Shown: positions 32,530 through 33,609 of the stretch, one piece after another
Position numbering within the stretch: the first letter of the stretch is position 1
How the letters are laid out: every line of letters begins with the position of its first letter
Assembly: GCA_026169045.1 (NCBI GenBank)
Contig: JAPFDH010000018.1
Span: 1-33,609 of the forward strand
DNA: 33,609 nt
Reading direction: 5' to 3'
From: Lachnospiraceae bacterium
GTDB lineage: Bacteria; Bacillota; Clostridia; Lachnospirales; Lachnospiraceae
The notes under the pieces: generated by a model
Database searches by the model: none
Told to the model about the DNA's origin: nothing
The model's input: the letters and a program-made list of their open reading frames with translations, nothing else
Program-made: the position numbers and the translations under genes

Positions 32530-32596
32530 TCAATTTCTCCGTCTCTTCATTCATGTGACTACCCGAAAATATCACAGTGATCATATCACCTTAGGT

Positions 32597-32625
32597 ATCA
32601 TACACGAAGTCTTATGGTTTGTCAA
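32597..32625 (-). promoter_or_regulatory. Promoter of the ylxM-ffh-rpsP-khpA-rimM-trmD operon
   Basis: TTGACA (32625-32620) and TATGAT (32602-32597) on the minus strand are 17 bases apart. The -35 overlaps one arm of a perfect inverted repeat, GTCAAG and CTTGAC (32621-32626 and 32635-32640). The ylxM start is about 68 bases downstream of the -10. Confidence 0.85.
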
Positions 32626-32674
32626 GTATTTTTTCTTGACACTTTTTTAATATCCTGTAATTACCTTTTTCATT

Positions 32675-33301
32675 TCACAGTATAGTAATCTTCTGCCCTA
32701 CATATATCCGATCAGGATTTTTAATACCGTTTGCCACTGCCAGTGCCTGATACGTTGTCCCATACCTTCTGGCAATTCCAGACAACGTTTCACCACTTTG
32801 TACTACATGAACCATTTTCCCGTTTTCTTCATAGCGATAATCGACCCCTGCAAGTCTGCACATATCTGTCCAATCGTAGTCAGCAAACCGGACCGGCTCA
32901 ATTGTATGCATTTCTGATGGAATATGCAAAAACGTTCCATCTCCCCGACCAATCCCCACATGACCCGGTTTAAAACATAACCACCCGGCTTTTCCCTCCG
33001 ACATATTTTTGGTTTTTTTACTTCCGTCTGCCAATAACTTTCCGGAAAATACATTGGGAATACCGGCACAATGGCAGACAAAACCGGAACAATCATAGAG
33101 AATCTTATCCTTACAGTATTTCACAATATCTTCTTTTTGTACATCAGAATATTTGGAAAAATAATCCGGATATCTGCGAAACATAGACCGAATAAATTCT
33201 TCTGTTCCCACCTCTCCCTTTGCACCATATAAATAAGCATATTTTTCTCTTTTTTGGTACATCTCCAATGCTCTTGCACTTACTTCCAATCCTGTATACA
33301 T
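32675..33301 (-). CDS. NlpC/P60-like endopeptidase with C-terminal LysM
   Basis: A 208-residue protein. The catalytic region has YDCSGF (Cys71) and PGHVGIG (His114), the NlpC/P60-type cysteine peptidase pair that cuts peptide stems of peptidoglycan. A LysM module (about 163-208; [28 protein letters not shown]) binds the glycan. There is no signal peptide or membrane helix, unusual for a wall hydrolase; phage endolysins and prophage-derived enzymes have this form, but no other phage gene is visible. AAAGGAG lies about 9 bases before the ATG. Monocistronic, upstream of the ylxM operon. Confidence 0.85.
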   Translation of the reverse strand: MYTGLEVSARALEMYQKREKYAYLYGAKGEVGTEEFIRSMFRRYPDYFSKYSDVQKEDIVKYCKDKILYDCSGFVCHCAGIPNVFSGKLLADGSKKTKNMSEGKAGWLCFKPGHVGIGRGDGTFLHIPSEMHTIEPVRFADYDWTDMCRLAGVDYRYEENGKMVHVVQSGETLSGIARRYGTTYQALAVANGIKNPDRIYVGQKITIL

Positions 33302-33470
33302 AACATTGTTCTCCTTTCAAAACCAAAATACCCTCATTAATTATTTATGGTGTTACTTCCCAAATCGTTATAATTTTTTATTGTAACAATAATTAAATAT
33401 CAAATATCTCCATATGCAATCGCTACTATGAAAAGAGAACTGTAACAAAACAAGTTTTTAAATCCGAACA

Positions 33471-33493
33471 ATAAAAAATAGGCTTCGCCTATT
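33471..33493 (-). terminator. Short hairpin with U tract near the right edge
   Basis: AATAGGC (33477-33483) and GCCTATT (33487-33493) form a perfect seven-pair stem with a 3-base loop; on the minus strand it is followed by TTTT. It could be a terminator for a minus-strand transcript or part of the end of the mobile element starting nearby. Confidence 0.45.
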
Positions 33494-33498
33494 CAACT

Positions 33499-33541
33499 CC
33501 CCTTCCCCTCAATCTTGAGGGGTTAGGGGTTTCTTTTTTTT
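33499..33541 (+). terminator. C-rich hairpin with long T tract upstream of the transposase-like frame
   Basis: CCCCTCAA (33505-33512) pairs with TTGAGGGG (33515-33522), extended by CCCC (33499-33502) with GGGG (33526-33529), and followed by TTTCTTTTTTTT. On the plus strand it is a good terminator shape, though no plus-strand gene precedes it. It may insulate an insertion element from outside transcription. Confidence 0.55.
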
Positions 33542-33548
33542 CATTTTC

Positions 33549-33609
33549 ATGCATAATAGAGTTATGAATATTTTACAAAGAATCTTTACCGACTATTATG
33601 AAGAAATTA
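33549..33609 (+). CDS. N-terminus of a probable IS91-family transposase (partial)
   Basis: An open frame runs off the right edge. From the ATG at 33564 it reads MNILQRIFTDYYEEI; an in-frame ATG at 33549 would add five residues. The LQRIFTDYYEE-type opening resembles the start of IS91-like transposases, ahead of their zinc-binding domain. Only 15-20 residues are visible, and neither ATG has a strong ribosome binding site. The hairpin pair just upstream would suit an insertion-element end. Confidence 0.45.
   Translation, partial: MHNRVMNILQRIFTDYYEEI

Noticed and set aside
32636-32664. Plus-strand promoter starting with TTGACA near the end of the NlpC/P60 gene
   Set aside because: No acceptable -10 box follows at 16-18 bases, and it would only transcribe antisense to the neighbouring gene.

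Overview
The window reads as chromosomal DNA of a low-to-moderate G+C Gram-positive anaerobe of the class Clostridia, most likely a gut member of the Lachnospiraceae. This is inferred from protein style, from strong GGAGG-type ribosome binding sites, from the infC-rpmI-rplT and ylxM-ffh-rpsP-khpA-rimM-trmD gene orders, and from large secreted glycan-degrading proteins with T-G-D wall-anchor tails. Species cannot be fixed from sequence reading alone.

Layout. 1-1442: tail of an unknown gene, tRNA-Asn (minus strand), a VTT-domain membrane protein, a 167-bp nested palindromic element and tRNA-Arg(UCU). 1461-2972: the translation operon infC-rpmI-rplT (minus strand) with its own promoter and an L20-type leader; infC probably starts at AUU. 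2982-4105: an aldo/keto reductase. 4143-10452: a two-gene operon made of a 1781-residue secreted M60-like (mucin-type) metallopeptidase with a dockerin, followed 16 bases downstream by a small membrane- or wall-anchored protein with a cohesin-like domain. 10584-16700: an operon of a GH2 beta-mannosidase, a two-domain acyltransferase, a HIT protein and a GH112 galactoside phosphorylase, ending in a clear terminator. 17031-19025: a GH106-like glycoside hydrolase with its own promoter and terminator. 19065-27602: a 2815-residue surface protein combining a CE12 rhamnogalacturonan acetylesterase, a PL11 rhamnogalacturonan lyase, several beta-sandwich modules and a 32-unit Asp-Pro-Thr spacer before a C-terminal anchor. 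28082-28614: a repeat copy, a terminator and yccF. 28761-32625: trmD, rimM, khpA, rpsP, ffh and ylxM with a strong promoter. 32675-33301: an NlpC/P60-LysM protein. 33471-33609: hairpins and the first codons of a probable IS91-type transposase.

How it fits together. Housekeeping blocks flank an accessory glycan locus of about 23 kb, all on the minus strand. Two themes meet in it: attack on glycoproteins (M60 peptidase, GH2 beta-mannosidase, possibly GH112) and attack on rhamnogalacturonan I pectin (CE12, PL11, GH106-like, possibly GH112 as a Gal-Rha phosphorylase). The secreted members carry signal peptides, while GH2, GH112, HIT, the acyltransferase and the GH106-like protein do not, so oligosaccharide finishing is probably cytoplasmic. 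No transporter or transcription regulator lies within the locus. The most noteworthy observations are the predicted cohesin-dockerin pairing that would dock the M60 peptidase on the cell surface, and an 87-bp repeat found twice, each time directly abutting the U-tract of a terminator.
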